A stretch of 64,000 nucleotides of DNA from Reticulitermes speratus. Taxonomy: Eukaryota > Arthropoda > Insecta > Blattodea > Rhinotermitidae. Position 1 is the stretch's first letter; every line of letters starts with the position of its first letter. The stretch spans positions 18,903,936-18,967,935 of the forward strand of contig JAJKFL010000008.1 of assembly GCA_021186555.1 (NCBI GenBank), in the 5' to 3' direction. Below, one piece after another: positions 35,226-49,400 of this stretch. The position numbers and the translations under genes were made by a program. The notes below the pieces were generated by a model. That model searched no databases and was not told the origin of the DNA. It saw only the letters and a list, made by a program, of their open reading frames with translations.

Positions 35226-37241
35226 TTTACCCAACTATCGCAGTCTTCGCTGTGTCCCTACATTTTGATTTTGCAGTTTTATGGACGCCATTGCCCCGGT
35301 TGTAAAACTTCCATCATAATGTGAACTTGTGCCTGCATGCAAATTCTTCAACCAGTATTCACATGCCAAGGGATGCATGCAGTTGAAAGGAGATTGGAGT
35401 CTTAAAATAACAACCCACTGACCTAGTTAGATTAGGTGATCGTTATAGACAAAGGGAAATTAGGATATTTTTGCGGTTCAAATAGAAAAATTTGTTAGTG
35501 GAGAAAGATTGTCACGTGTTTTGGAAAGCGTAGAAGTTTGTGCTTAATAACCCTCTTTCAAAACGTTTACAATTTTGAGGAGGAATGACTTGTAGTTTTT
35601 GTATTCTTATCAGTAGTATCAATAAGGCTGGAAGATTGCGCAGTACGTGACGAATGTTACTTGTTTCTCCGTAAAATTATTGGTCAGACTCATTGCATTG
35701 ACTGAGAAGTGGAGACTAATTGTTTTTGACTAACTGCTTGATACAGGGTGTTCTTGAGCAGCAGATAGTTGTTGTGATGGTAAAGAGATTCTTACCTATC
35801 GCGGAACATGAAGGTTTGTGACCATACATGCATGCATACATACAGTGGTTTTTTCTAAAGAAAAAAAGTGCCGCTACTCATTCCTTGAAGCAGGTCAAAG
35901 TTGGAAATGCCTCTCGTCTTCGTATGAAAAAAAAACCCATATTGTTGTTTCATATTGTGATAATATTGTTGGAATAAAAATAACAAATAACGTTATTTTT
36001 GCGAGTTCCGAATTTATAATACTCATCTAATGCGTAACCGTCAAAAACGCTGCCGGTACGCCGTACCGTTATGTACCGTCACAAACAAAGCGCAGCGTAT
36101 ATAGTCTCTGACCTTTAATGAGTACAGTCACCCTTAAAGTAGTTAGACTGTTTTTGTCTTGATTACGACTTTTAATTTTGGAAAGGGGTTACCAAATTTC
36201 CATAGGAACCAGGCATATCCATATTTAGACTTACCACAGTACAAGGAGTTGTAACACACTACCACGATCACGGTATGAAAACCTCTTATCTCGTATTCAT
36301 AACATGCTTCATCTGAGTATCTGCATTTCATCTCGTCCATTGCTGGGAACTGTTCCGTGAATTTCCTTTCAGTATTGCCATAACGTTGTTCTTGAATGCC
36401 TGTAATTTTTTCAAAATAAGCCTTTCAAGGAAGTTTTTAGTTTTGGGAACGTGGAAAGTAACTTGGAACCAAATCAGGCGAATATGATGGGTGTCTCATC
36501 TCTGATATTTGTTTTTGGTGTTTGTTGTGAGATTCTGGTACAAGGTGCCGTGGTTAAAGCGGAACCCACTCATAAAAAATATACACTTACACATACACAC
36601 ATACACACACACACACACACTCGCCCAGAGTGTACGTTAATAATGTGCGTTATACAGAGCGTGTTTTAATTGTAGGACTGCCAGCTGCAGAGCAGAAAAC
36701 ATTGTTGCTGCATAGTGACTGGCGATGTTTTGTGTTCTGTACTGCTCAGTCCCACTTTAAAGAAAACTCTGCTAATACATGAACTCATAATGTATTCATT
36801 ATATTACCTTTGTGGTTTTATACGGCCTGGAAATTGGTCTGATAGTGTACTTTAACTTCCTAGAGGAAGTGGGTGTTAGTCATGCCAGAAAGCTAATAAG
36901 CCCAAATTCCATATACAACTTATGTGGTTTGTATGACCTGGATATAGAGGTGATAATGTGTGTTGTTTTAATTTCCCAAAGAAAGTGGTGGCCCAGTCCT
37001 AGAAAGGTGATACAGTATTCCTTATAGAATATCTGTGGCTTTTTATTGCCAAGGAATCGAAAAAATTCCCAAAACCAAGTGGAGGCCCAAGGAGTTTTCT
37101 CTGTTAGTCTGTATTCCCCCCCCCCCCCCCCCCCCAAGTAGCCTCTCCAGAAAGTTCTGTAACTTTATGTATCCTATCCTCACTGACTTCCATTTCATAA
37201 CTGCAGGAATTAAACTTAATTTCTACTGGTGACTGTTACAG
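35226..37241. other. No gene recognised; CpG-to-low-CpG transition and simple repeats
   Basis: (CA)n at about 36588-36620 and a run of about 19 C at 37117-37135. CpG is frequent to about 36.66 kb and rare after about 36.85 kb. The missing first KIF21 coding exon was looked for here and not found. Confidence 0.5.
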
Positions 37242-37464
37242 GATCCGACCGCAGATAGCACGGGAACTGATAGACATGTGTCGTGTTTGTACCAATGTCA
37301 CACCAGGTGAACCCCAGGTGACACTGGGCTCAGACAAGTCCTTCACATATGATTATGTTTTTGACATGAATGCCCAGCAAGAAGATGTGTACCACACCTC
37401 TGTAGAAGCACTTGTGAATGGGTCCCTTGAAGGATACAATGCAACTGTTTTGGCCTATGGACAA
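37242..37464 (+). CDS. KIF21A: KIF21 exon 1 of window: N-terminal motor domain up to the P-loop
   Basis: Acceptor ..gttacag, donor CAA|gtaaga. The first base completes a split Arg codon, so an upstream coding exon ending in phase 2 is required. It encodes [16 protein letters not shown], then VTPGEPQV and [10 protein letters not shown], ending [12 protein letters not shown] at the first half of the P-loop. Close to the vertebrate KIF21 N-terminus. An in-frame ATG at 37276 lies inside the motor fold and is not a credible start. Confidence 0.95.
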
Positions 37465-40400
37465 GTAAGAATCTATTTATATCTTCAAAATCATTATTTG
37501 TCTAAAGCAAAGTATGAAAAAATTGTGGTTCCCAGTTCTTATGATGAAACTAAGCTACATCTTAGAAATTTTCACATCTGAATAATTAATTATTGTAGCT
37601 GAAATCTTCACTTTCTGGGATTTTGCACTCCACCACTGGGTGTTTGTTGCTTCAATGAATTAGACATCTGACCACAGAAGATGTGGCCAGTATGCAGTCT
37701 CAAAACACTGGGCAACAGACACCCAGTAATGGAGTGCAGTATCCAAGAAGAACAAAGATCTCAACTGCAACACTCTGAAAGCCTGAGAACACATAATAAT
37801 TGTGACTGGTTTTATATGGCTATATTCTTTGTTATTACTATTGAAGGTAGGTGGGATACTAGGCATGACTTTTTTGCTGAAAAGTTTGCCCTTCCCTAGT
37901 ATGATTTATGTTATTCAAAGTCTTCATGTAATTATAGATTAATTTATACTTTACTGGGGCAAATGTCAATATATTTAAAATATGGAGGTAGGCTGAGTTG
38001 GTTCTGCTTGGTGCTGATGAAGAGCAATGAAGATGTTGTTGGAAGCTAAGTATTAGAAATGAAGCCATGGTGATGTTGGTTAAAGTGGGTTGCATAATGT
38101 TTTCTGAAATTGTTTCCTTACAGTGGCACATTAGCTACAAGGACGAATATATTAAATTGTTTTTCAAGAGGTTTTAGTTCATGTTCAGACATATCTAAAA
38201 AATTATGATTATGATGTTTCTGGAACTGAATTAAAATTTTTTTAATGGCAATGCATTTATGTAAGAAATAATGCCGGTTTGAGATTTTAAATGTTTGTTC
38301 TGTGGATGAAATTCAGTAGCAGGTTTAGAGCTTGTTTATATCAGATTTCACTTCCCGATGGTCAGTAGTTAGGGAGGAATACTGGATGTGCCTTGAGAAG
38401 AAAGTTAATGGTAAGGAAAAATAACCACTCTTCAATATGACTGTGTATAAAAGGTGTTGAAGTAAGGATTTTATAGTCTTAACTATGTCAGTAAATGGTT
38501 GCAACAATCAGCTTCATGTTCCAGCCCTCTCCCGCAGGGAAAGAGCTGTTGATATCCATCAGATAGGATGGAACGTGAGTCAAAAAGCAGTATGGGTTGT
38601 GATGATAAATGAGAAATGTCACTTTCCTTGTAGGAACTGAACCCTTGTACATCCATTTTGTAGCATATCACTTCATTGTGTGAACTGTCATGTCTGAACT
38701 TATACTTGAGTATTTAGTGAAAAGTAGGGAATTTGAATTCTTGCAAGATCTTTTTATATAGATTTTTACTGCATGTAAATCATCTTGCATAGCTGTGATG
38801 CTTTGTGTAATAAATTCTTGTTTTTGAACTCTCTGTCTTTTGTGATATGTATGTATTGGTGTGTGTGTGGTGTATTTGTTTATATTTTCTTTTTGTAGAC
38901 AGGATCTGGAAAGACATACACAATGGGCACTGGCTTTGATGTGGAAGTCCAGCAGGAGCAGGTTGGTATCATTCCACGGGCTATACATCACCTCTTCCAA
39001 GGAATTCAGGACCGTGCAGACCAGGCTCGGGAAGCCGGCCAGCCAGCTCCCGAGTTCAAAATAGTTGCTCAGTTTATGGAACTCTACAATGAAGAAGTCA
39101 TTGATTTGTTTGATCCTTCAGGGGAACAGTATGCAGTAAGGGTTAGTATGAAGATAAATTATGGTGAGAGCTATTGTAAATTCAGACAAGATGGTGTATA
39201 GTTGTTAAATGCATGGTAGCAAAGATTATCACATGGTAAGAGTTATACCAGTTAGCTGAAGTATTGTGGTTTTTTTGTTCTGTGTTTTAGTTATGTTTTT
39301 ATTAGTCAAAGAATAATGACATAGATGCTATTCCATATCCAATCCTACTTACGTGGGTATTGGATCGGTGAATGTATGTGTATATGTATGTATGTACGTA
39401 TGCTAGCAGCTTCATTTGTAAGTTGCCGATTCATTTAAAACAAGAAATGTAGAATAGCAGTCCTGTTTACAGTGATGCCAGTTATGAGAATGTAGCATTG
39501 GGCCTGTGGTATAAGGCATAGGACAGTGAATTTGAAACAGAATTTCTGGCAATATCACAAGTTTTTAACTATATATTATGGAGGGAATCGTGACTCACCC
39601 ACTGTCATGTCAGAGTCCTAGTGTAGGTACATTGAACACCTCTGAATGTGGTTGTTTTTGCACTGTTCTAAAAACTGTAATAAGACACAAAATGCTGAAA
39701 TGAGTGCTTGTGTGTATGCATTTGAAAACATTCTAATTGCAAAAGATACAACTCCACAAAAAGCACTGAATGATAGTTTTTTATGTTTACTGATTTATGT
39801 TAGTGTTGCAAGAGCAGCGTTTTACACATGTGTGTATGTGCGCATATGCATGCTTCCTAAAGCTTAGAACTAGGGAAGAAAGACAAAATGAATGGACTGC
39901 AGGTTGAATGTCTGTAGTTTCAACAAGTAACACTGAAATTAGTTTATATACACAATGACCTGCATGTTTCGGCCAACCATGTGGCCATTTAATTTTATAC
40001 TCTTTAATGTATTCATCCTTTGTATTTTATGTCCTGAAGGAGGCCACATGGTTGGCCGAAATATGTAGGAGGTCATTGTGTATATAACCTAATTTCAATA
40101 TACTTGTGTGCATTTGTTGGTACAACTATTATATATATTTGACTAATGCACAGATTATGGAGCATATAAAGTGCTAACTTTTCTGTACCTAACCCATTAC
40201 ATCCTTGTAATTAAGTTCTGAGTGTAACCAAAACAGAATGGGAATGGTATTGTCGTTTCTCTGTCAATAAGTGTGAGAAACAATAAGAAGAGGGATGCTG
40301 AACCATACAAAGTGCTTACTTCATATGAAAACTAACTTTTGTATTATGAGCCATCTTAGAATATTTGAATTAACTCATTTGCTGGTATCAGAATACAGTT

Positions 40401-43400
40401 TTAAATTGCATGATAAAGTGTTACATTTGCATTCTTTAATTTCAGGGGAAGAGTGGAATTAAGATCCATGAAGATGCTTCTGGAGGCATATATGTAGTTG
40501 GAGTAACCATGAAACCTGTCATGTCTGCTGAGGATGCTCTTCAGTGCCTACGCATGGGTGCATTGTCCAGGACAACAGCTAGCACCCAAATGAATTCACA
40601 GTCTTCTCGCTCACATGCTATCTTCACACTCCACATAAAGCAGCAGCGCATGGTTAAAGTGGAGGTGAGTAACTATTACTGTTCCTAAACTCAGTTTTGT
40701 GTGTAGATACCATTACTGGTGCTGGGGTGGCCACACCTACCATCTTCGATGTGAGTAGCCAATAAAATTGGTAATATGAATTAAATAGAGTTGGTGAAGC
40801 TGGAATTCTGCACTCTCAGATGTGGATTAAACTCAGGGTAGAAACAATGCAGATTAGTTAGGCTTGGAAATGTAGGTAAACATTCCCATCCTGACTCAAA
40901 AGGTGCTAGAAAATATATGTGAATTTTTTGGACTCGAGCTTCCAGGTTATAATTAGGTAGAGACGTGTAGGTGGTACTGACATTTAAGAAGGACCTGGTG
41001 TCTCCATCTCGAGAATACCCATACATCGAAACTTCAGGTCTTCATGGTAGGAAGATTTCCATTATGGTTTCTGGTTATGATACCACTTAGTTTCATAGCT
41101 GATTGCCAACATTTCTGATGCACCTGCTGTCTCCATCTTGTCCCATACATTGATATTTGAGGTTTACATAATGAAGATGTAGACTTTGGTGTTTTGGTTT
41201 GTGACACTGTAAATTTCAGACAGTTACCACCAAGTGGGAGGAAGCTGTTGTCACTATTTTTTGGATGCCTTTAAGAGGGAGACTCAGGGTTCCTTCAAAA
41301 CAGTTGTAACCACCTGTGAGACTACATGCTATCATAACATATGAGATGACATTCATAATCTTCGATGTCATGAAAACCTTAGTCACAAGGTAGCTGAAGT
41401 TTTCTTCACACCTTGCTGTATACCAAGACTAATCTTGGTAATAGTGAAAATTACAGTGAGTCACATGCAGTTTTTAAACTTGTACCAAGATGGAGCAAAC
41501 ACATCAGTGTGCTTAGTGATTATACTGAAATGTTTTGGTACTTCATTGGAATAAATGAGCTACATTTAATGCTGTAATGGCTTGTCATTTAATTTTTAAT
41601 ACCTATCAAACCTTACTTGTTGAACATCTTCAGTAGCTTAGGGAATACAACGAGGACATCAGAATTTTGGTGGAGGAGGTCGTGGAAAGCAGTTATATAG
41701 AGATGAGAGAGAGAGAGAGAGAGAGAGAGACTGTCAGAAAGAGTTGTGTAAAAGTGGATGGTGAGCAAGGAGAGGGCAGATTAGAGTGAATTGGTTCAGA
41801 ATGGAGTCCTGTGGTTGCAGTAGTGACACTTCATGTTGTTTCAGAATGTAGATGGATAGTTACTTAGTGCAAATTAATGAGTATGCTTGTTATTTTTGTA
41901 AGGCAGGAGGTCTGGTGGTAGAATCAGCACTCTTATTTTTGTTTTAAATTTGCTCCTGATGCCACGTGTAATTTTACAAAACATGTAATGTTTTAATTGT
42001 TCACTTTTTTCAGACTATAGATGATGGGGAATCTATAGTAACAACTGACCCATCCAGTGAGTTTGAAACTCTTACAGCCAAGTTCCATTTTGTTGATCTG
42101 GCAGGATCAGAACGCCTAAAGAGGACTGGAGCTACTGGTGAACGTGCAAAAGAGGGCATCTCCATAAACTGTGGTCTTGTATGTTTCAGTTCCTACCTTA
42201 ACAATAATTTGGTCCATAGCAAATTGAGTGATTGAGCTGTTCAGTGTAAAGACATTTTATGTATTTTCACAATTAAGGAGACTACCATCAACATTAAGAA
42301 TTTGCCTTTATGTTTGAATGAATAATTCATCTATAAGTATTGTGTCTAGAATAAACACAATTTTATTTTCAGCTGACAGTGTTTGTACTAAACAAAGTCA
42401 GCAAGTAAGGCCAGGTAACATGTTGCTGCACTGTTGAAAGTCATTGCTGACCAGCTGACTTAGATGTTCTTCATGCAGAACAATTGACTGTGTTAAGTGC
42501 AGTGAGAAACAGTTCATGTTGCTGCATTATATGTGGCTAAGGGTTAAATGTGATGTGCTCATATAGCTTTTACTTCCATTCACTATTAATCTGTGCAAAA
42601 CATTTGTGTACAGCATTTTCAGCATCAAGAATTACAGTCATTAAAGGTTGTGTGTTGTGCATAGCAGTGCTACTGGAAGATAAGTAATACCTTTGAACCT
42701 ACAATTTTTAGTTTTTCAGTCATGCTTCTTTTGATTAAAATTGTTTTGGTACTTGTTTTGATAACAAAGCATTTGAAGGAGCTGAAAGGAAATTATACCA
42801 TTTAAATTATTGGATGTTTGGGTTGCTGTGAATGATGTGGTTGTTACAGATACTATTGTAATTATATCTGTTTGTACATGCTGCTAGAACAAGAGGTTTC
42901 CCATGGGTTGATTTACTCAGTTCCCTAATTGAAAGCTTACTGCATGTTATAATGCATGACATATGAATGTCTTCTTTTTGATTGTTTGTTTTATTACATA
43001 TTTATCATAACAGATCAGGCATATTTTCTGTGTATGGTATTTTGTGATTATCACGGTGTTAGTAAATGCTGTGGCTTAAAGATTGTGGGGTTGTTGTAGC
43101 TGACTGATGGAAGAATTGTGAACTCTGATCATTGTCTAGGGGGAAGTTGTTTTTATGTTTTTGACTTTGTTTTTAAAATGCTGGTATCATTTTAACATGT
43201 GTTCTGCATTTGAAAGTAATCCTAAACCTGTTATAAATCTGAACTGTCCTAGGTTTATAAGTCAGAACTGTCTTAATTTTACTTTTACAGTTGGCTTTGG
43301 GAAATGTGATATCAGCATTAGGTGACAAGTCAAGAAAGGCATCTCATGTGCCATACAGAGATTCAAAACTTACAAGACTGCTGCAGGACTCACTTGGAGG

Positions 43401-46400
43401 TAACACTTGTTTGCAATTTTTTTTTTTAATCCATCTTGTTGTTTACCAACTGTATTCTGAGTAAGGCTTCAGTATGACTGACAGTAATAATCAGTTGCCC
43501 AGTTTATCTAGCATTGCTCACAGATGAATGAAATGTGAATATTAGGACTGGTGGAGCGATACAGACAGGGGAAGACTGAAGTGGTTAGAGACAAACCTGT
43601 TCCAGTGCCACTTTATCCACTGCAAATCCCATATTGACTGGCCTAGTGCATGGAGATATTCCTAATGACAAGTCTTTTAACTCTTTGCAGGTAACAGCCA
43701 AACGGTAATGATAGCTTGTGTGTCGCCAAGTGACCGAGACTTTATGGAGACTCTGAATACTCTTAAATATGCAAACAGGGCAAGAAATATCAAGAACAGG
43801 GTCACCATAAATCAGGATAAATCATCTCGGACCATTGCCCTTTTGCAGCAGCAGATACAGCAACTGGAGCTGGAACTGCGAGAGTACAAACAGGTTTGAT
43901 CATTTGGTGTCCAGCACAACTCACTGTATCTTCATATGATCCTGACTAGCATATTGAGTGGGTCTGACCTTTTCTTATGAAAGTACCAGTATAATAAAAA
44001 GCATATTTTTCCTCTAAAATAAGTGCAGTTTAAAAGTCTATCCTTTATTTATGATTTATATATGTTTGAGTAGTTACTACAAATATGTGATTGAAAAAAT
44101 TGTTTTTTTGTTTTAGGGTAAAAGGATGATTGGTGAAGATGGTGTTGAGGTGGTAAATGACATGTTTCATGAAAATACTATGCTGCAGACTGAGAACAAT
44201 AATCTTCGAAATAGGGTGAAGGCTATGCAAGAAACAGTAGATGCACTCAGCAGTAAAAAACACACAGCTTCTGACTGAAAAGGCTATGGGTGGATGGATC
44301 AATGCAGGTAATGTTTAATTATAAACTACGTGACTGAAGTTTCTGGTATGTGCTTCATCAGTAGGCTTGACATAGTTGTATTATTACTGTGTCAGCATGG
44401 ATCATATGAAAATTTTGATGATGATAATGATGGTGATGATCATTGTTGTCATCATTGTTGAAGGATTAGATTTGAAGCTGTTCTGACTTCAAAATTTGAT
44501 CAGACTGTTTATTTATTGGTCTTGAATTGATCTTCCTCTATAATACATAGTATCCCCTTGCCTGTATTGCTGTTCAGGTAGTGTGTTTTTCAGTTTTCTA
44601 GTTGATCTGACTCTAGAACAATATCCTCATGCCTGTATTGGTGTTTACTGTTGCTCTGTTTGTTCTATATGTGAGATCCATTAATTTATATTTATAGTTC
44701 AGTTTTATCATTGGAGTTAAAAATTTCTTTGGTCACTTAAAAATCGTATGAAACCTACATATTCCAGTTGGCTTTTGTTTTCTTTTCTTTCGTGGCAGGG
44801 CTCCTTCTAATGCACAATATTCTCTTTTGTCTGTTCCTTCTCTCATGGTGAATATTGCTTTTAGCCTGTTAATTATCTTACCATTCCATGGACAAATGTA
44901 ATATTGGGACCATTATTCTGCAGTGAAAGTTTTTTATTTTGAGTATGGCTTATTATAAGAAGTCGATTGTAGTGACACTTTAACAATGCACAATCAGTTG
45001 TGTATGTTATATACAGTAAAATTACAGTAGAATTCCTTTAATCTTGCACCCATGGGATCGGACAGGTGCGGAGTTGTCAAATATTCTGTATTATCAGACA
45101 ATACTTATACTGACATAAGTTCTTACAGGAATTTTTTGTTATTGCCCCCAGAGAATGTGCACTTGTCAGTTATCATTTCATCATAGAAAGACTTAGGTTT
45201 TTCAATTATCATAGGCCGAGTTACAGGTTTTCCTTTGGAACACATTGCTGTAAACCGCTTATACAACTCCTTGTCTGATTGTGCTAATGTGGGTTCTATA
45301 AATGTCTGTCTCTTGAAAAGGCCCTTTACATTTTCACTTAATGCCATAAACAATTATAATTGTCCTGCATAATTTATTATCCAGTGTCGTATGAAGCTGT
45401 AACCTTTCTTTGGCTTTTGCCACTTTAAAACTTTCTAATTATTTCCAGTTTCTGAGGAATCGTTAAAGTTATGTGTTTTCTTTTTCCAGCAGTATCTTAT
45501 TTACTCATCTTTGGATATTTTGAAGGCATTATAATAGCTCAGTAGGCTCAATAAGATGTAGATATGCCAAGATAAAGATGCAGAATTAGTATGCACGCCA
45601 GAAATTGTGCATGGTGGGACTTCTGGTCTTAGGACTACTTTTCTCAAGTGCTGAACTATCAGGAGTGCCAGATTAAAGGAAGACTACTGTATTTGGTAAC
45701 ACAGAGTGCATGTTTCTTAATTCTTCCATTACTACGTGCAATTTGAAACTTCAACCACTGTTGGTACAGTTTTTTTACCCACAAGCAAACTGCAGTTTCT
45801 TAAGCCTATGTAGTAGAAAGAAACTGGTGAAAGGCAAGCCTCATGCTGCACATGTGCGTGGCCTGGACAGCCACCCCTATAAGCATTTGAGTTTATCCCA
45901 GGGAAGTTGAGAAATGAAGTAAAACCATTTTTACAAATGGGCTCACTGCTGCTAACTTTTTCCATTATCTCTCACTTCCACATGCATTGTGATTGTTTTA
46001 ACTCATCCCCCCTCCCCCCATCTGTTGTAACGTGCTGTATCTCACTTGATGATTTTGAAAGCATGACTGGCAAGTAATATGCCATTCAGCAGTGATAGTA
46101 CGCTACTGACTTTGACAATCCATTTCTTGGAATTTTTTTCTGCATGATTTTTCCAGTTGTCATGATAATTGTAAGTGTCTTTCACTATATTCTGAATTTG
46201 CAATCTTTCTCTTATATGTGTAGTCTGAATTTATCTATACTTAATCTACAATGTAAATTAAATGTACTGGATTTTTCTGTCTTTATCTTCCTACTTTTGT
46301 ATGAGGTATTGTTACCAGTAATTTTGAATTTTTGAAAGTTTGCAGTTGTTGTATTGAAATACACCAATCTTACAGAAATGATTGTGGTGCCAGGAGAAAA

Positions 46401-49400
46401 GTTTGTTTACCTTTATCAGTAGTGTGATTATCATAAGGGTTAAAGCAGCTAGACTCTGCAATAAGTAAATGAAATTTAAGTATATATTTGGCTTTTTTTA
46501 GGTGGTGAATCAGATGTAACAGAGATGATACAAGGTTACTTGAAAGAGATTGAAGAGCTTCGTGCAAAACTCCTGGAATCAGAAGCCATGTGCCAGCAAC
46601 TCCGAAGGACATCATTACGGTCGCCTCCACGGGGCTTACTAAGTCCCCATGTAGCTATGACAGGTGAGCTAGAAATAAGGTTTAAAAACAAGTTAAATGC
46701 ATTTCACTGATACTCTACTCTTAACAGTTTTTATCACCTGTAATAATATGTGCTTTATAAATTTGAATGTTTTCTGTTCAGTATGTATATCAGTTTGCTT
46801 ATATAGAAGAGTTGAGTACAGTACATTAATATAGAATAATTCTCATACAATTCACCACCATGGTTCACTCAGCCTTGTTTTGTTACAGGTGTAATTTATT
46901 CAGAGAAATTAAAGGAATACTTAAATAAGTATTTTATTCACAGGCAATTTTGACATAGCGCTAGGAGACACTTCGTCTGTGGGTAGCCTGATTGCTGAAG
47001 CAAAGAAAAACCTACAAAAAGACATAGAACACTTGTCCAGAAGCAGTAGAGGCCAACAAGGGGATGATAGTAAGAAGAATGGTGTAGAAGATGGGGCAGA
47101 TGTTGAAAGTGATAATAGTGATAGTGAAGAAAAGGGTAAGTGTAGTTCTCTTATAAACATGACATAGGTGTACATCAGAATGTTTAGTTTCTAAAACTGA
47201 AAGATTTTAGATACCATTTATTTAACCCTTTACAGGGTAATGGTGACTATATGTACCACTTGTTTTTATGTTGCATAACGTGACTGTGAGTTTTTGTGTT
47301 TTTGCAGCATTGTAACTGAGGAGTCTGTTCTTTTGGCATAGCATGCTACATCACTGAGTAATTGGTTCCTGATGTGTCAACACAACATAGTGGCCTTGTC
47401 TTCCATTGGTATATTTTTAATTCATTTTATCACTTTTAATCCTAGTAAGTAAATGGTTTTTTATTCTTCTTACAGCTGCTGAAAATGAAGAAGACAGTGA
47501 CAGTGACACAGATACAGAGGATAAAGGTGAGCTTGGTCTTTTGTAGGTTATTTAGACACAGATTAGCCATAATGTCATGTGATTTGTTGTTTGTAGTCAA
47601 GTTGCAGATGAAACTTTAGAGTGACATATGTGATTAACTTTTAGAAGAAGAAAGTGCACGTTATGGTTTGGAGCTGGCTGAATTGACGTCAGAGATCAAC
47701 ATCAAACAAAAGCTGATAGAGGAGCTGGAGCGATCTCAAAAGCGAATTCAGTTAATGCGGCAACACTATGAGGACAAACTTCAGCTGTTACAAGAACGAA
47801 TAAGAGCTACTCAGGAGGAGCGTGATACTGTCCTTGCATCCTTCAGTGAGTAACTGACAGTGACAAGCAGGCAGATTTATTCTGTTTGGTGATATGTTAG
47901 CAGAACTGCATAGCCTAACATAACATAATGTTTGACTTTTTATACACATTTGCCTCTGAACTTCCAACATTTCAGTTCTTCTGTTTCACATCTGTATGTG
48001 TGAACAATGAAAATAAATTTGCCACAGTTTATTTCTTGACTGATTTAGACATTTTTCCATGTACATGTTGTGAAAGTCCAAGCAGTAAATTAATTAAACT
48101 TATTTTTAAAATGAAAGAAGAAAAAATTAATTTGTTTGAAATTAAATGAAGCAGCACTTGAACCAAGTGGTTATTTTGATTTTGTTGAGTAGTTTACTTC
48201 TCACAAATATGAGTGTCACGTTTTTACATGGCATGTGGTTAAATACTTGGAAGAACATATTTTCTTCTTCAGTTTCATTATTTATGTATTTATGTTGTTG
48301 TTTCAGTCAGTTAAGTAGAACAATTTAATATTGAAAGTAGATAATTAAAAATATGTTTTTATTCCACTATAATAATGAACCAAACAATTGGGGTTGGTCT
48401 TTTTTTGTTTAATTGTATTGTACATTGCATGTATAAGTTTATGTGTACCCAGACCTGGTGGCATAGAGGTAAATTGCTGGCCTTCCCTGTAGAATTACTT
48501 TGCCTTGGGTTTAAGGCCACCTGGACCAAGTGAATTATTGGACATGCCTACACCCTAACCTCACACCTGAGAAAAGTCAAAAGAATTTTGTACATGTAAG
48601 AAATAGCTGGGGCCCATGTGAAACAGTAGGTCCCTTCTGCCAGCTGTCATCTTCAATAACATCATATCATCAGTAAAAAACAGTGCCCATTGGGCATTTC
48701 CTTAAAAGCTGTGGATTTGTGCTGTTATTTAGGCAGAGGCTAGGGTGGTTAAAGACTACACCTAAGGCAGAAATTGCAAAACATCAACAAATCTTCCATG
48801 AATGCTGTTACCTTTCTAAGTCAAAAAACCCATTCAAAACATGAATTATAAGCTGTATTGTAATTTGTAAACTTGTCTGCCTTCCTTGTTTGTCATCTGC
48901 ATTCCCAACACCTCACAAATTGGAGAGCATGTATAGCAAACACCATGACACTTGTGTGTTAGCTATTATACATGCCTTTCTTACAGCTAATCAAACCAAT
49001 CAGCCAACTGAGAAGGAGCGCAAAGTACGTGACGAGTATGAACGCAAGCTATCAGAAATGCAAAAGGAGATGAAAAGACTTCAGTTAGCAAAGAAAGAAC
49101 ATGCAAGACTGATTCGCAATCAGACTGAGCATGAAAATCAGGTGAAGACACTGAAGAATGATCTGCAAGAAATGAAACGTGCAAAGGTGAGTTTTTTCAC
49201 CCCCCAGTGAATTATTCATATTCAACATCTGTTACTGTACAGTATATATTTTTTAACATTCTGACTGAGTTGCTTCTTTCTTCTGTGACTCAATCTTAAT
49301 CTTTTGAGGCTGCATTATGTAAATTCAGCATGTCGTGTCACTGACAGATTCATTACTGAATGAAGGTAAGTAAGAACTCCAAGGCATTTTAATTTTGAAT

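Noticed and set aside
36451-36669. Frame with a hydrophobic start as the first KIF21 exon
   Set aside because: It contains no kinesin N-terminal motif and ends in the CA microsatellite.
37276-37581. ATG at 37276 as KIF21 start
   Set aside because: The open frame is continuous upstream to the acceptor and the conserved IRPQ motif precedes it.
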